64,000 bases of DNA, taken from assembly GCF_001548395.1 (NCBI RefSeq), contig NZ_AP017367.1, positions 4,377,001-4,441,000 on the forward strand, written 5' to 3'. Positions 17,381-25,487 of this stretch are shown here, in pieces. Made by a program: the position numbers and the translations under genes. The notes below the pieces were generated by a model. That model did not search any database. It was not told the DNA's origin and saw only the letters and a program-made list of their open reading frames with translations. The stretch comes from Leptolyngbya sp. O-77 (GTDB taxonomy: Bacteria > Cyanobacteriota > Cyanobacteriia > Elainellales > Elainellaceae). How positions within the stretch are numbered: position 1 is the stretch's first letter; every line of letters begins with the position of its first letter.

Positions 17381-17411
17381 CCCCCGAAATCTTAAAGATT
17401 CCGGGGGTTTT
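17381..17411 (+). terminator. Rho-independent terminator of ssrA
   Basis: CCCCCG (17381) pairs with CGGGGG (17402-17407), with inner pairing AATCTT/AAGATT, followed by TTTT. It lies 15 bp after the tmRNA 3' end. Confidence 0.85.
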
Positions 17412-17451
17412 GAGTTGGGAGAGAGGAACCGAGGGCGATCGCCCTCTATGT

Positions 17452-18135
17452 TCACCCGCCAAAATTCAACACAGTTTCCTTGAACAAATCGATCGCAGCG
17501 CGAACCGCAGTGTACCCAAAGGTCAGGACAGCCGTGGTCAGCGTTGCCCCCATAACGCACAGCACCAGCCCGCCCAGGCTGATGGCACCATCGTCGTCTA
17601 GCAGTCCGAACCCCGTGACGAAAATGCCCATCGCAGGCAGCGTGTTGGTGAGGGGGATGGGGATCATCATGGAAATGGCCATGAGGGCGATCGCCACGCC
17701 AATCACCACGCGCCCCGGCAGGCTCGTACAGACAGGCGTGAGTCGCGGCCGAGACAGCGCCTCAATCCGCCGCAGCCAGGGCAGACCGGCTTTCAGTACG
17801 CCCTGCACCTGCTTCAAATCGAGCGCGTGCTGCTTAAACTTTTCGGGAAACCAGGGCGTTTCGCGTCCTGCAATGAGCTGCACCGCTAGCAAAAACAGCA
17901 GAATGCCAAAGGGCACAGAATAGCCCGGAGCCGGAATCGGCAGCGCCGACGGCAGCGCCAGCAGCACAAACAGGAATCCAAAGATGCGTTCGCCTGCCAG
18001 ATTCAAAATATCGGCTAGCGTGACTTTTTCAGGCGGGTTTTCGTCGAAAAAATAACGTTGCAGTTCCGTTGAAAGTCGAGCCACGTTGAAAGGAAATAAA
18101 AGGGACGGTGAGCGCTGACGTTTCGGACGCGACAC
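17452..18135 (-). CDS. ExoD-family (exopolysaccharide synthesis) membrane protein
   Basis: A 227-residue membrane protein of the ExoD family, named after a rhizobial exopolysaccharide gene. The conserved core LADILNLAGERIFGFLFVLLALPSALPIP and GYSVPFGILLFLLAVQLIAGRETPWFP is near residues 40-110. Three or four further hydrophobic segments follow, including MISMMIPIPLTNTLPAMGIFVTGFGLLDDDG. The biochemical role is not established for the family. The start may be at codon 1 (18135) or slightly downstream. It is convergent with ssrA and follows ahcY by 23 bp on the same strand. Confidence 0.82.
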   Translation of the reverse strand: MSRPKRQRSPSLLFPFNVARLSTELQRYFFDENPPEKVTLADILNLAGERIFGFLFVLLALPSALPIPAPGYSVPFGILLFLLAVQLIAGRETPWFPEKFKQHALDLKQVQGVLKAGLPWLRRIEALSRPRLTPVCTSLPGRVVIGVAIALMAISMMIPIPLTNTLPAMGIFVTGFGLLDDDGAISLGGLVLCVMGATLTTAVLTFGYTAVRAAIDLFKETVLNFGG

Positions 18136-18158
18136 GCCCGAAACGTCAACCGAGTGCT

Positions 18159-19433
18159 TTAAGTGCCAGAAGTCCAGGAGTTGATGTACTCGATTTGCTC
18201 AGGGGTGAGCGCATCGATCGCAATGCCCATCGCTTGCAGCTTCAGGCGGGCGATCTCTGCATCAATTTCCTGAGGAATGGAGTGCAATCCGGGCGAAAGC
18301 TTGCCTTTGTTTTTCACCAGATATTCGCAGGCGAGGGCCTGGTTGGCAAAGCTCATGTCCATCACGGCGCTGGGGTGCCCTTCAGCAGCGGCCAGGTTCA
18401 CCAGGCGACCTTCGCCCAGCACGACGACCGATTTGCCGTTGGACAGCTTGTATTCTTCTGTGAAGGGACGGACGGTTTTAATTTCGGCAGCGCGGTCTTT
18501 TAGCGCTACCAGATCGATTTCGATGTCGAAGTGGCCGGAGTTGCAGATGATTGCCCCGTCCTTCATGCGGTCGAAGTGTTCGCCGCGAATGACGTGCTTG
18601 TTGCCCGTCACGGTGATGAACAGGTCGCCCTGGGGAGCGGCGATCGCCATCGGCACGACGCGGAAGCCATCCATCACGGCTTCTAGCGCTTTAATCGGGT
18701 CGATTTCGGTGACAATCACATTTGCGCCCATGCCGCGTGCCCGCAGCGCTGTACCCTTGCCACACCAGCCGTAGCCCGCGACGACGACCGTCTTGCCCGC
18801 CAGCAGAATATTCGTGGCGCGGATGATGCCGTCCAGGGTAGATTGACCGGTGCCGTAGCGGTTGTCAAAGAAATGCTTGGTGTCGGCATCGTTGACATTC
18901 ATCGCTGGGAAGGTCAATACGCCATCGCGCAGCATCGCTTGCAGGCGCACGATTCCCGTAGTGGTTTCTTCCGTCGTGCCGATCAGGTCGGAGATTTGCT
19001 CCTGACGCTCCTGAATCAGCGTGGCCACTACATCGCTGCCGTCGTCGATGATCAGGTTTGGGCGGTGATCCAGCGCAGTCTGCACATGGCGATGGTAGGT
19101 GGCGTTGTCTTCGCCCTTGATAGCAAAAACGGGAATGCCGTAGTCGGCGACTAGACTGGCAGCCACGTCATCCTGCGTAGACAGCGGGTTGCTGGCGATG
19201 AGCAGGGCATCGGCTCCGGCGTTTTTGAGGGCGATCGCCAGATGAGCCGTTTCCGTAGTGACATGGCAGCAGGCGACGAGACGAATCCCCGCCAGCGGCT
19301 TTTCCGCTGCAAAGCGGTCTTGAATCTGGCGCAGCACGGGCATTTCCCGTCCGGCCCACTCAATGCGCTGTTTCCCCAGGCTGGCTAGGGACAGATCTTT
19401 GACTTCGTGTTTTACCTGAGTTGTCGTGGTCAT
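18159..19433 (-). CDS. ahcY: S-adenosyl-L-homocysteine hydrolase
   Basis: A 424-residue cytoplasmic NAD-dependent enzyme that reversibly cleaves S-adenosylhomocysteine to adenosine and homocysteine, keeping methylation going. Motifs include ACCHVTTETAHLAIALKNAGAD near residue 54, the NAD-binding loop VVAGYGWCGKGTALRARG near residue 217, CNSGHFDIEID and the C-terminal HPSAVMDMSFANQAL. Length is normal. The ExoD-like gene follows 23 bp downstream on the same strand. The 568-bp upstream region should hold its promoter. Confidence 0.97.
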   Translation of the reverse strand: MTTTTQVKHEVKDLSLASLGKQRIEWAGREMPVLRQIQDRFAAEKPLAGIRLVACCHVTTETAHLAIALKNAGADALLIASNPLSTQDDVAASLVADYGIPVFAIKGEDNATYHRHVQTALDHRPNLIIDDGSDVVATLIQERQEQISDLIGTTEETTTGIVRLQAMLRDGVLTFPAMNVNDADTKHFFDNRYGTGQSTLDGIIRATNILLAGKTVVVAGYGWCGKGTALRARGMGANVIVTEIDPIKALEAVMDGFRVVPMAIAAPQGDLFITVTGNKHVIRGEHFDRMKDGAIICNSGHFDIEIDLVALKDRAAEIKTVRPFTEEYKLSNGKSVVVLGEGRLVNLAAAEGHPSAVMDMSFANQALACEYLVKNKGKLSPGLHSIPQEIDAEIARLKLQAMGIAIDALTPEQIEYINSWTSGT

Positions 19434-20001
19434 TGAGGTTCGAGGTTGAGGGTTTGCATGTAGAAATTTATGCCAGGACGATCTTAACGCTCTTGACCCC
19501 GAACACCTAAAAAGTTGGCGTGGAAGTTGGAGCAGAAGAGGCTTGCGCGGGTGGAAAAGCCTTAAAAACTACTGTCGGGAATCCGTATTTTTGTCCTTGT
19601 ATCAAGTAGATACGCTATACGGCATAGTGAAAATAGATGGGTAAGCGCAGACAGGCTGCTAGCTTTGGTTTGCGTTTTACTGCCGTTTTCGAGCAGCTTA
19701 GCCTGGAGGATGATCGCAGATACGAGCAACGTTAATTGGTTTACGTAGCTTTAATAACTTTCTCTTATGAAAGTTTCGGATATGATGATACTTAAGGACA
19801 GCGTGTTCAATCGCTCTTTCCCATTAAGCTGGGTAAGCTTCAGATCAGCGCTCTGGTTTTCCTGAAGTTGCAGGAAATTCGGGGGCTTCTCCGTTTCCCA
19901 GCGCCAGCCCAAACCCGGACTAGGGTTCTGTAGCTTCAAGGCTGCAACTCCAGAGATGTTGAGGGTTTTAGGCTGTTTGTCGAGTTCTAAATGATTCATT
20001 T
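19434..20001. other. Intergenic region upstream of ahcY
   Basis: No confident gene. An 82-codon leftward open frame at 19751-19999 shares its start region with the rightward small membrane protein but has no recognisable features. A small hairpin ACTTTC...GAAAGT lies near 19757-19774. Confidence 0.4.
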
Positions 20002-20244
20002 ATGGAACCTGGTAGTCGAAACGACACCTCTCCTGAACCTCCGCTTTACCGCGCTGCTGAGATTGCAGGCACCTTCATTGCCGTGTTGACGCTGGTTGTT
20101 CCTGTGGCGGCGATCGCCTATTTTTCAACCCCGATCACGCCCTCCTCATTGCCGACTCGAACCATCCGAGCGCCTGCGGTCGCAGCACCTGCGGTCACTG
20201 AGTCATCAATTTGGAATCGTCACCATCCTTTGCAGCCCAAGTGA
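20002..20244 (+). CDS. Small single-span membrane protein, hypothetical
   Basis: 80 residues from ATG 20002. A short polar N-terminus is followed by YRAAEIAGTFIAVLTLVVPVAAIAYFS, a single transmembrane helix near residues 17-41, and a proline-, alanine- and threonine-rich tail. Small proteins with an AEI.GTFIAVLTL helix are familiar from cyanobacterial genomes but without a known role. It is convergent with the tocopherol prenyltransferase gene, whose stop lies 24 bp beyond. Confidence 0.55.
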   Translation: MEPGSRNDTSPEPPLYRAAEIAGTFIAVLTLVVPVAAIAYFSTPITPSSLPTRTIRAPAVAAPAVTESSIWNRHHPLQPK

Positions 20245-20267
20245 TTGACCGACCAGGGATGGGGGTG

Positions 20268-21230
20268 CTACTGCTGGATGAGCCAGCAGGCAGAGGGAAA
20301 AATCAGGTATTCCAAGAAAAAGAGCTTCCAGATGAACTGATAGAATCGAGCGATCGCCCTGCGGTCGTCCAAGTTGACCTGTCGCTGCTGCCACCAGAGG
20401 GCCGCCAGCGCCAGTCCGTGCGTCGCCACCAGCCAGCCCGTAGAGGCGCGAGACAGAGCGGGTGCAGCCACAATGATGCCCCCATAGCAAGCGCTGATCA
20501 GTCCCAGCACGATGCGAAACACGGGGCGCTTGCCCAGGCTGAGGGCAAAAGTGCGGATGTGGTAGCGGCGATCGCCCTCCAGGTCGGGAATGTCTTTGCA
20601 GAGGGCGATCGCCCCCGTGAAGCCAAGAATGAACAGCGTCAGTGCCCAAACTTCTGCCGGGATGTCGCTGGGCAGCCCCAGCACATTGCTAAAGTGCAGA
20701 AACAGCCCCAGGTTTACAATTGCGCCGCGCACCGTGAAGATACACAGCGAGGCCCACACGGGAAACCGCTTCAGACGGATGGGCGGCAATGAGTAGGCTG
20801 TGCCAATCAGCAGGCTAAGTCCGACCGTCGCCAGCAGCCATGGCCCACCCCCCGCCGCCAGCATCAACGCCAGCAGCCCACAAGTTGCCACAATTGCCCA
20901 GCCCTGCTGCCGCGAAAACTCGCCCGATGCCAGCGGCAGGTGCGGCTTGTTGATTCGGTCAATATCCACATCCTCAAGCTGGTTTAGCCCGACGATGTAG
21001 ACATTACCGCAGAGACAGGCGAAGAGGGCAATTCCCATGAGGATCGCTTCGCGAATCGCCACGGCTTCCCACGAGACACTGAACGGTTGGGCAACCTGAG
21101 AGCGGGCGATCGCAAAAATTCCTGCCACGCTGAGCGTTGTCCCGATAATCGTATGGGGTCGAGAAAATTTCCAAAAAGCGTAGAGCGCAGTAGATGCGGT
21201 AGAAGCTGACTTGGGCGAACGATCATCCAT
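20268..21230 (-). CDS. Homogentisate phytyltransferase (UbiA family)
   Basis: A UbiA-type membrane prenyltransferase that joins phytyl diphosphate and homogentisate, the committed step of tocopherol (vitamin E) synthesis. It has about nine hydrophobic segments. The first prenyl-diphosphate motif is NQLEDVDIDRINKPHLPL and the second is DIPDLEGDRRYHIRTFAL. I chose ATG 21230 (MDDRSPKS); the open frame reaches 21293, but the extra N-terminus is encoded by a 12-bp tandem repeat and has no family match. From 21230 it is about 320 residues, normal for the cyanobacterial enzyme. Confidence 0.9.
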   Translation of the reverse strand: MDDRSPKSASTASTALYAFWKFSRPHTIIGTTLSVAGIFAIARSQVAQPFSVSWEAVAIREAILMGIALFACLCGNVYIVGLNQLEDVDIDRINKPHLPLASGEFSRQQGWAIVATCGLLALMLAAGGGPWLLATVGLSLLIGTAYSLPPIRLKRFPVWASLCIFTVRGAIVNLGLFLHFSNVLGLPSDIPAEVWALTLFILGFTGAIALCKDIPDLEGDRRYHIRTFALSLGKRPVFRIVLGLISACYGGIIVAAPALSRASTGWLVATHGLALAALWWQQRQVNLDDRRAIARFYQFIWKLFFLEYLIFPSACWLIQQ

Positions 21231-21641
21231 TAGAAATTCATTAAGCGTGTATAGGTATAGCAGGTGCAACATCTGGTGAAACATCTGATGCAACTTCTAG
21301 CGCAACATCCGGTGCAACGGATCATGCAATCATGCAAAACATTCAACTCCCGCCTCTACCGTGCCGATCCTCGGTCAGCGGATCAGTGGAAATACGGGAA
21401 ATCCTGTCAGGACTTAGGATAGTTCACCTGTTGGGCGATCGCACGTTCCCTGCCCAAAAGTCCCGTGGCCAGTCCGAAAAACTGACCCGCTTTTTCCCGA
21501 CTCGCAAATTTGCTGCATAACCTGGGAATCAAGGGGTTAGGGTTCACAAAGACGAAGCCAAGTCAGGACTGACCCGCTCGAAGCCGCCGAGCCTGAATCC
21601 CTCAGCCCTCTTACTCTCAACTCGCGCTCTCACCGCCATCC
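21231..21641. other. Intergenic region between prenyltransferase and HMG-CoA reductase
   Basis: The two genes are divergent. Apart from the 12-bp repeat at 21264-21335, nothing recognisable is seen. Confidence 0.4.
21264..21335. repeat. 12-bp degenerate tandem repeat (gtgcaacatctg)
   Basis: Six consecutive 12-bp units related to gtgcaacatctg lie just upstream of the prenyltransferase start. Read leftward in the gene frame they encode an HQM-like pattern, which argues against the longer start. Confidence 0.7.
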
Positions 21642-22939
21642 ATGTCTACCTACGCCCAGCACGCCGGCCAGCACCTCGCGCAACTGCTCCAGTCGCGCAC
21701 CGTTCCTCAGCTTGAGCAAGCCCTCCAGCCCAAGCCCCAGGAGCCGCCGCCCCAGTTTCCTGGCGGGTCGCGGATTACGCCTGCTGCCGTCGATCGCCGC
21801 TGGAAGGCCCTGGGCGCAGCGGAGAACCTGCAAGCTGCCCTGCTCGATCCGCAAACGGCTGAGCAGATGGAGGCTTACCGCAACAACATTGAGAACTTCA
21901 TCGGGCACGGTCAAGGTTCCTGTCGGTATTGCCGGGCCGCTGCGGGGTGAATGGTCTGTTTGCCCAGGGCGATTACTACGTGCCCTTGGCAACGACGGAA
22001 GCAGCGCTGGTTGCCTCCCTATAGCCGGGGGGCACACCTGCTAACGGCGGGCGGGGCGGCTGCACCACACTGCTGCTGAATGAGGGTCTGAGTCGCGCTC
22101 CAGGCTTTGCCTTTGCCAATTTGATCGATGCAGGCAAGTTTGTCATGTGGGCGATCGCCCAGCAAGACACCTTCCGCCAGGTCGTCGAAGCCACCACGCG
22201 CCACGGCAAGCTGATCGACCTGCGGGTGACTGTCGAGGGCAACCACGTCTACCTCGACTTCCAGTTCACCACGGGCGATGCCTCCGGGCAAAACATGGTA
22301 ACCATCGCCACCCAGGCCATTTATGACTACATTCAGCAGCACGCGCCAATCCAGCCGCAGTATGCCTTCGTAGAAGCCAACCTGTCGGGCGACAAGAAAG
22401 CCAGCGCCCAGTCGTTTCTGTCGGTGCGCGGCAAGAAAGTCACCGCTGAGGCCACCCTGCCCGCCGATCTGGTCGCAAAATGCCTGCACGCCACACCCAC
22501 CCAAATGGTGGACTATTGGCGGATGTCGGCCCTGGCGGGCACGCTGACGGGCACTATCGGCGTGCAGGGCCACTACGCCAACGGCCTCGCCGCCCTCTAT
22601 CTCGCCTGCGGGCAGGATGTCGCCTGCGTCGCCGAGTCTGCTGTGGGGGTTACTCGCTTTGAAGTCACGCCCGACGGTTCTCTATATGCCGCTGTGACCC
22701 TGCCGAATCTCGTGGTGGGCACAGTCGGCGGCGGCACGGGACTGCCCAGCCAGCAGGCGTGTCTAACCCTGCTGGGACTGGCTGGTAGTGGTCACGCCCG
22801 CGCCTTTGCCGAAGTTTGCGCCGGACTGCTGCTGGCAGGCGAACTTTCGATCATCGGCGCACTGACCTCCGGTGAGTTTACCCGTGCCCATGAACGGCGG
22901 GCCCGGCGCAAGGGAACCGGAGAGGGAAAGCAGCAGTGA
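21642..22939 (+). CDS. HMG-CoA reductase (class I type), disrupted by frameshifts in this sequence
   Basis: The enzyme makes mevalonate from HMG-CoA with NADPH. The N-terminal part (21642 to about 21902) includes YRNNIENFIG. The 22121-22939 frame holds SGDKK with the catalytic lysine, ACGQDV with the catalytic aspartate, GTVGGGTGLPSQQ, and RAHERRARR with the C-terminal histidine. Between them, the expected TVKVPVGIAGPL, then DYYVPLATTEAALVAS with the catalytic glutamate, can be read only by shifting frame at 21903-21905 (ggg), 21944-21947 (gggg), 22017-22019 (ccc) and about 22048-22060 (GC-rich). Every event is in a homopolymer or G/C run. It may be intact in the cell or may be a decaying gene. 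Confidence 0.85.
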
Positions 22940-22989
22940 AGGAATGGGGCGGTTTGTACGTTCCTCGATACGCCACTCATGCCCAACCC

Positions 22990-23403
22990 TCACTCTCCCC
23001 AAACATGCACCACCAACTCCCGCGTATGACTGTGGCGGCGGTGTTCCCAGATGTAGATGCCCTGCCAGGTTCCCAACAGTAAGCGACCATTGCCGACCGG
23101 GATTTGCTCGGAGGTATGGGTTAGCACGGTGCGGATGTGGGCGGGCATGTCGTCCGGCCCTTCGGCGCTGTGAATGTATTGATAGCCTTCAGGAACCAGT
23201 TTTGACAGAAAGGTTTCTAGATCCCGCAACACGTCGGGATCAGCATTTTCCTGAATGATTAGGCTGGCAGAAGTGTGGCGCAGGAACAGATTGCACAGTC
23301 CGGTGCGAATGCCCGACTCGGCGACGATCTGCGCCACCTGAGCCGTGACTTTTTGCAGCGTTTTGCCTTGGGTGGAGATGCGGAGAATTTGCTGGTGCTG
23401 CAT
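22990..23403 (-). CDS. YjbQ/UPF0047 family protein
   Basis: A 137-residue protein of the YjbQ family, a small trimeric fold for which weak thiamine-phosphate-synthase activity has been reported. Family signatures are GLCNLFLRHTSASLIIQENADPDVLRDL near residue 35, YQYIHSAEGPDDMPAHIR near residue 72, and the C-terminal LLLGTWQGIYIWEHRRHSHTREL. Histidines in RHTSAS, HSAEGPDDMPAH and EHRRH are probable metal or active-site residues. The biological role is uncertain. A small membrane protein gene lies 36 bp upstream on the same strand. Confidence 0.9.
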   Translation of the reverse strand: MQHQQILRISTQGKTLQKVTAQVAQIVAESGIRTGLCNLFLRHTSASLIIQENADPDVLRDLETFLSKLVPEGYQYIHSAEGPDDMPAHIRTVLTHTSEQIPVGNGRLLLGTWQGIYIWEHRRHSHTRELVVHVWGE

Positions 23404-23439
23404 GGTCGAGGCGGAGTTCTGTTGAAAAAGAGTTAGGAA

Positions 23440-23748
23440 TCAGGAATTGGCGTGGAATTTGCGGGATTGCCAGACGTAGAGCCGCCAGATCAGCCGACAC
23501 AGGGCGTAGAAGGCAACAGTGAGCAAGACCACGCCCAGCGCCAGGAAAACGAATTGCAGCAGGGCACTGAGAAAGACGGCGGCGACGAGGGCGATCGCCA
23601 TCAGGTTCACCACCCAGTCGAACGGGGTGCGGCGATGGGGGGCGATCGCCTCTGGGCAAAACGGCTGGGGATACAGCACCTCCGACCCCTCAGCAGACAG
23701 GTCTGAGCAGGGCAGCGGCTTGGCGAAGGTGGAATGGACGACATTCAT
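23440..23748 (-). CDS. Small membrane protein, hypothetical
   Basis: 102 residues. The first 45 are soluble. One long or two short transmembrane segments follow (LMAIALVAAVFLSALLQFVFLALGVVLLTVAFYAL, about residues 48-84), then a basic tail LIWRLYVWQSRKFH. No family is recognised. It is probably co-transcribed with the YjbQ gene 36 bp downstream. Hydrophobicity and codon use support a real gene. Confidence 0.55.
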   Translation of the reverse strand: MNVVHSTFAKPLPCSDLSAEGSEVLYPQPFCPEAIAPHRRTPFDWVVNLMAIALVAAVFLSALLQFVFLALGVVLLTVAFYALCRLIWRLYVWQSRKFHANS

Positions 23749-24031
23749 GAATCGTCAAAAATTCGTCAGAAGCAACGCGAACCATTTTGACCCAAAGTGG
23801 GAAGACTGAGCAGTGTTTGCAGTGACACAAATGAGGGCTGACCGGGACTGACGTTGTTGAATGATTTCTCGCAGATGCAGTATAAAAATTTTCCTCTGAT
23901 TCGAGTGAATCAGCCTTATAAACAGGAGGACTTTCGAGCTGCATCCCTCTGCCCGACGTTTCCCCTCGCGCCCTTGATCATGACCTCAGTATCGATGCCC
24001 ACCTATCCCCAAGTCTTCATTCAGGATCAGC

Positions 24032-24400
24032 ATGACGCTGGCACTGCTAGATTATGAATCAGGTTCGATTCGCCTCAGCGGACAGCATGAGGAAATGCTC
24101 GTCGTTCGCGATGGCGGCGTTGTCGAGCGCATTGACACGATAGATCTAGGATTCCCGGTGGGGCTAGTGTCGGAGATTACGGATTTTGTGAACCAGACCG
24201 AAGTAAAACTCAACCCAGGCGATGGTGTGGTGCTGTACACAGACGGCATCACCGAAGCCGCAGATCTAGATCGAAACCTGTACGGACTGGAGCGGCTGTG
24301 TCAGGTGGTGAGCCAAAACTGGCATCTTCCTGCGGATATGATTCGTCAGCGAGTCATTAGGACGTTGGAGCATGGCATTGAATCAGGACAAGGGCAATTC
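24032..24400 (+). pseudogene. Remnant of a PP2C-type (SpoIIE/RsbU-like) serine phosphatase
   Basis: The fragment MTLALLDYESGSIRLSGQHEEMLVVRDGG...DTIDLGFPVGL...LNPGDGVVLYTDGITEA...YGLERLCQVV is the C-terminal part of a cyanobacterial PP2C-family regulator phosphatase. DGVVLYTDGITEA holds one of the metal-binding aspartates. The upstream 200 bp encode no N-terminal half in any frame. After about base 24390 the expected final DDITLL block is replaced by unrelated sequence inside the start of ribD. Missing both ends, it cannot be a working phosphatase. The remaining open frame to 24640 is antisense-quality sequence over ribD. Confidence 0.75.
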
Positions 24401-25487
24401 GCGAAGCGATCCCTCCGGCGATCGCCCCATGATGCGCCGCTGTTTGGAGCTAGCCCAGCGGGCCCGTGGCAAAACCGCCCCAAACCCGATGGTGGGTGCG
24501 GTGGTGGTCAAAGACGGGCAAATCGTGGGCGAAGGCTTTCATCCGCAGGCAGGGCAGCCCCACGCCGAAGTATTCGCGCTGCGAGAAGCGGGCGATCGCG
24601 CTGCGGGGGCGACGGTTTACGTCAACCTGGAGCCGTGTAGCCACTTTGGCCGCACGCCGCCCTGTGCCGATGCGCTGATTGCGGCGGGCGTGGCGCGGGT
24701 GGTGGTGGGCATGGTCGATCCCAATCCCCAGGTGGCAGGGCGCGGGCTGGAAAAACTGCGGGCGGCGGGCATTGCCGTCACGGTGGGCGTGGAGGAAGCT
24801 GCTTGCCAAGCACTCAACGAACCGTTTATCTATCGCGTCACGCACCAAACACCGCTGGGCATTTTGAAATATGCCATGACGCTGGACGGCAAAATTGCCA
24901 CGACGACGGGCCATAGCGCCTGGGTTACATCGCCCGCCTCGCGCCAGGTAGTGCATGAGCTACGGGCTGGGTGCGATGCAGTGGTCATAGGCGGCAATAC
25001 GGTGCGGCGTGATAATCCGCTGCTGACCAGCCACGGGCAGGGCCACAATCCCCTGCGCGTGGTCATGAGTCGTCGGCTAGATCTGCCCGCTGACGCGAAG
25101 CTCTGGCAGACCGCCGAAACGCCCACCGTCGTTTTCACGGAAACGGGCGCAAATCCCGACGTTCGGCAGCACTTGCAAAAACTTGGCGTGGAGGTAGTGG
25201 AGCAACCGGATTTAACGCCCGCAGCGGTTATGGCGGATTTGTATCATCGGGGCGCAATGGCTGTGCTGTGGGAATGCGGCGGCACACTGGCGGCAAAGGC
25301 GATCGCCGATGGGTCTATCCAAAAAGTCCTCGCCTTTATCGCACCCAAAATCATCGGCGGCGCAGCGGCTCCGTCTCCCGTCGGCGATCTGGGTTTGACC
25401 CTGATGACCGAGGCGATCGCCCTTGAGCGCGTCCAGTGGCGGACGATTGGGCAAGACCTGCTGATCGAGGGCTACTTGCCGCGTTGA
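24372..25487 (+). CDS. ribD: Bifunctional riboflavin deaminase/reductase RibD
   Basis: A 371-residue enzyme for the second and third steps of riboflavin synthesis. The N-terminal zinc deaminase domain has HAEVFAL (H-A-E) and PCSHFGRTPPC (the two zinc cysteines) near residues 75-105. The C-terminal reductase domain includes LKYAMTLDGKIAT, VVIGGNTVRRDNPLL and LWECGGTLAAKAI. I use ATG 24372; ATG 24429 (MMRRCLELA) is an alternative, but homologues usually have residues before this motif. The 5' end overlaps the PP2C remnant. The 3' end overlaps the convergent cofG by 16 bp. Confidence 0.93.
   Translation: MALNQDKGNSRSDPSGDRPMMRRCLELAQRARGKTAPNPMVGAVVVKDGQIVGEGFHPQAGQPHAEVFALREAGDRAAGATVYVNLEPCSHFGRTPPCADALIAAGVARVVVGMVDPNPQVAGRGLEKLRAAGIAVTVGVEEAACQALNEPFIYRVTHQTPLGILKYAMTLDGKIATTTGHSAWVTSPASRQVVHELRAGCDAVVIGGNTVRRDNPLLTSHGQGHNPLRVVMSRRLDLPADAKLWQTAETPTVVFTETGANPDVRQHLQKLGVEVVEQPDLTPAAVMADLYHRGAMAVLWECGGTLAAKAIADGSIQKVLAFIAPKIIGGAAAPSPVGDLGLTLMTEAIALERVQWRTIGQDLLIEGYLPR

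Noticed and set aside
19751..19999. 82-codon leftward open frame divergent from the small membrane protein
   Set aside because: No motif, hydrophobic pattern or ribosome site. It shares its start region with the better-supported rightward gene, so I could not support it.
18159..20001. SAH or SAM riboswitch before ahcY
   Set aside because: No recognisable conserved core in the 568-bp leader; only a small hairpin was found.
23854..24057. 67-codon rightward frame before the PP2C remnant
   Set aside because: Examined as a possible N-terminal half of the phosphatase but it shares no PP2C motif and is in the wrong frame.
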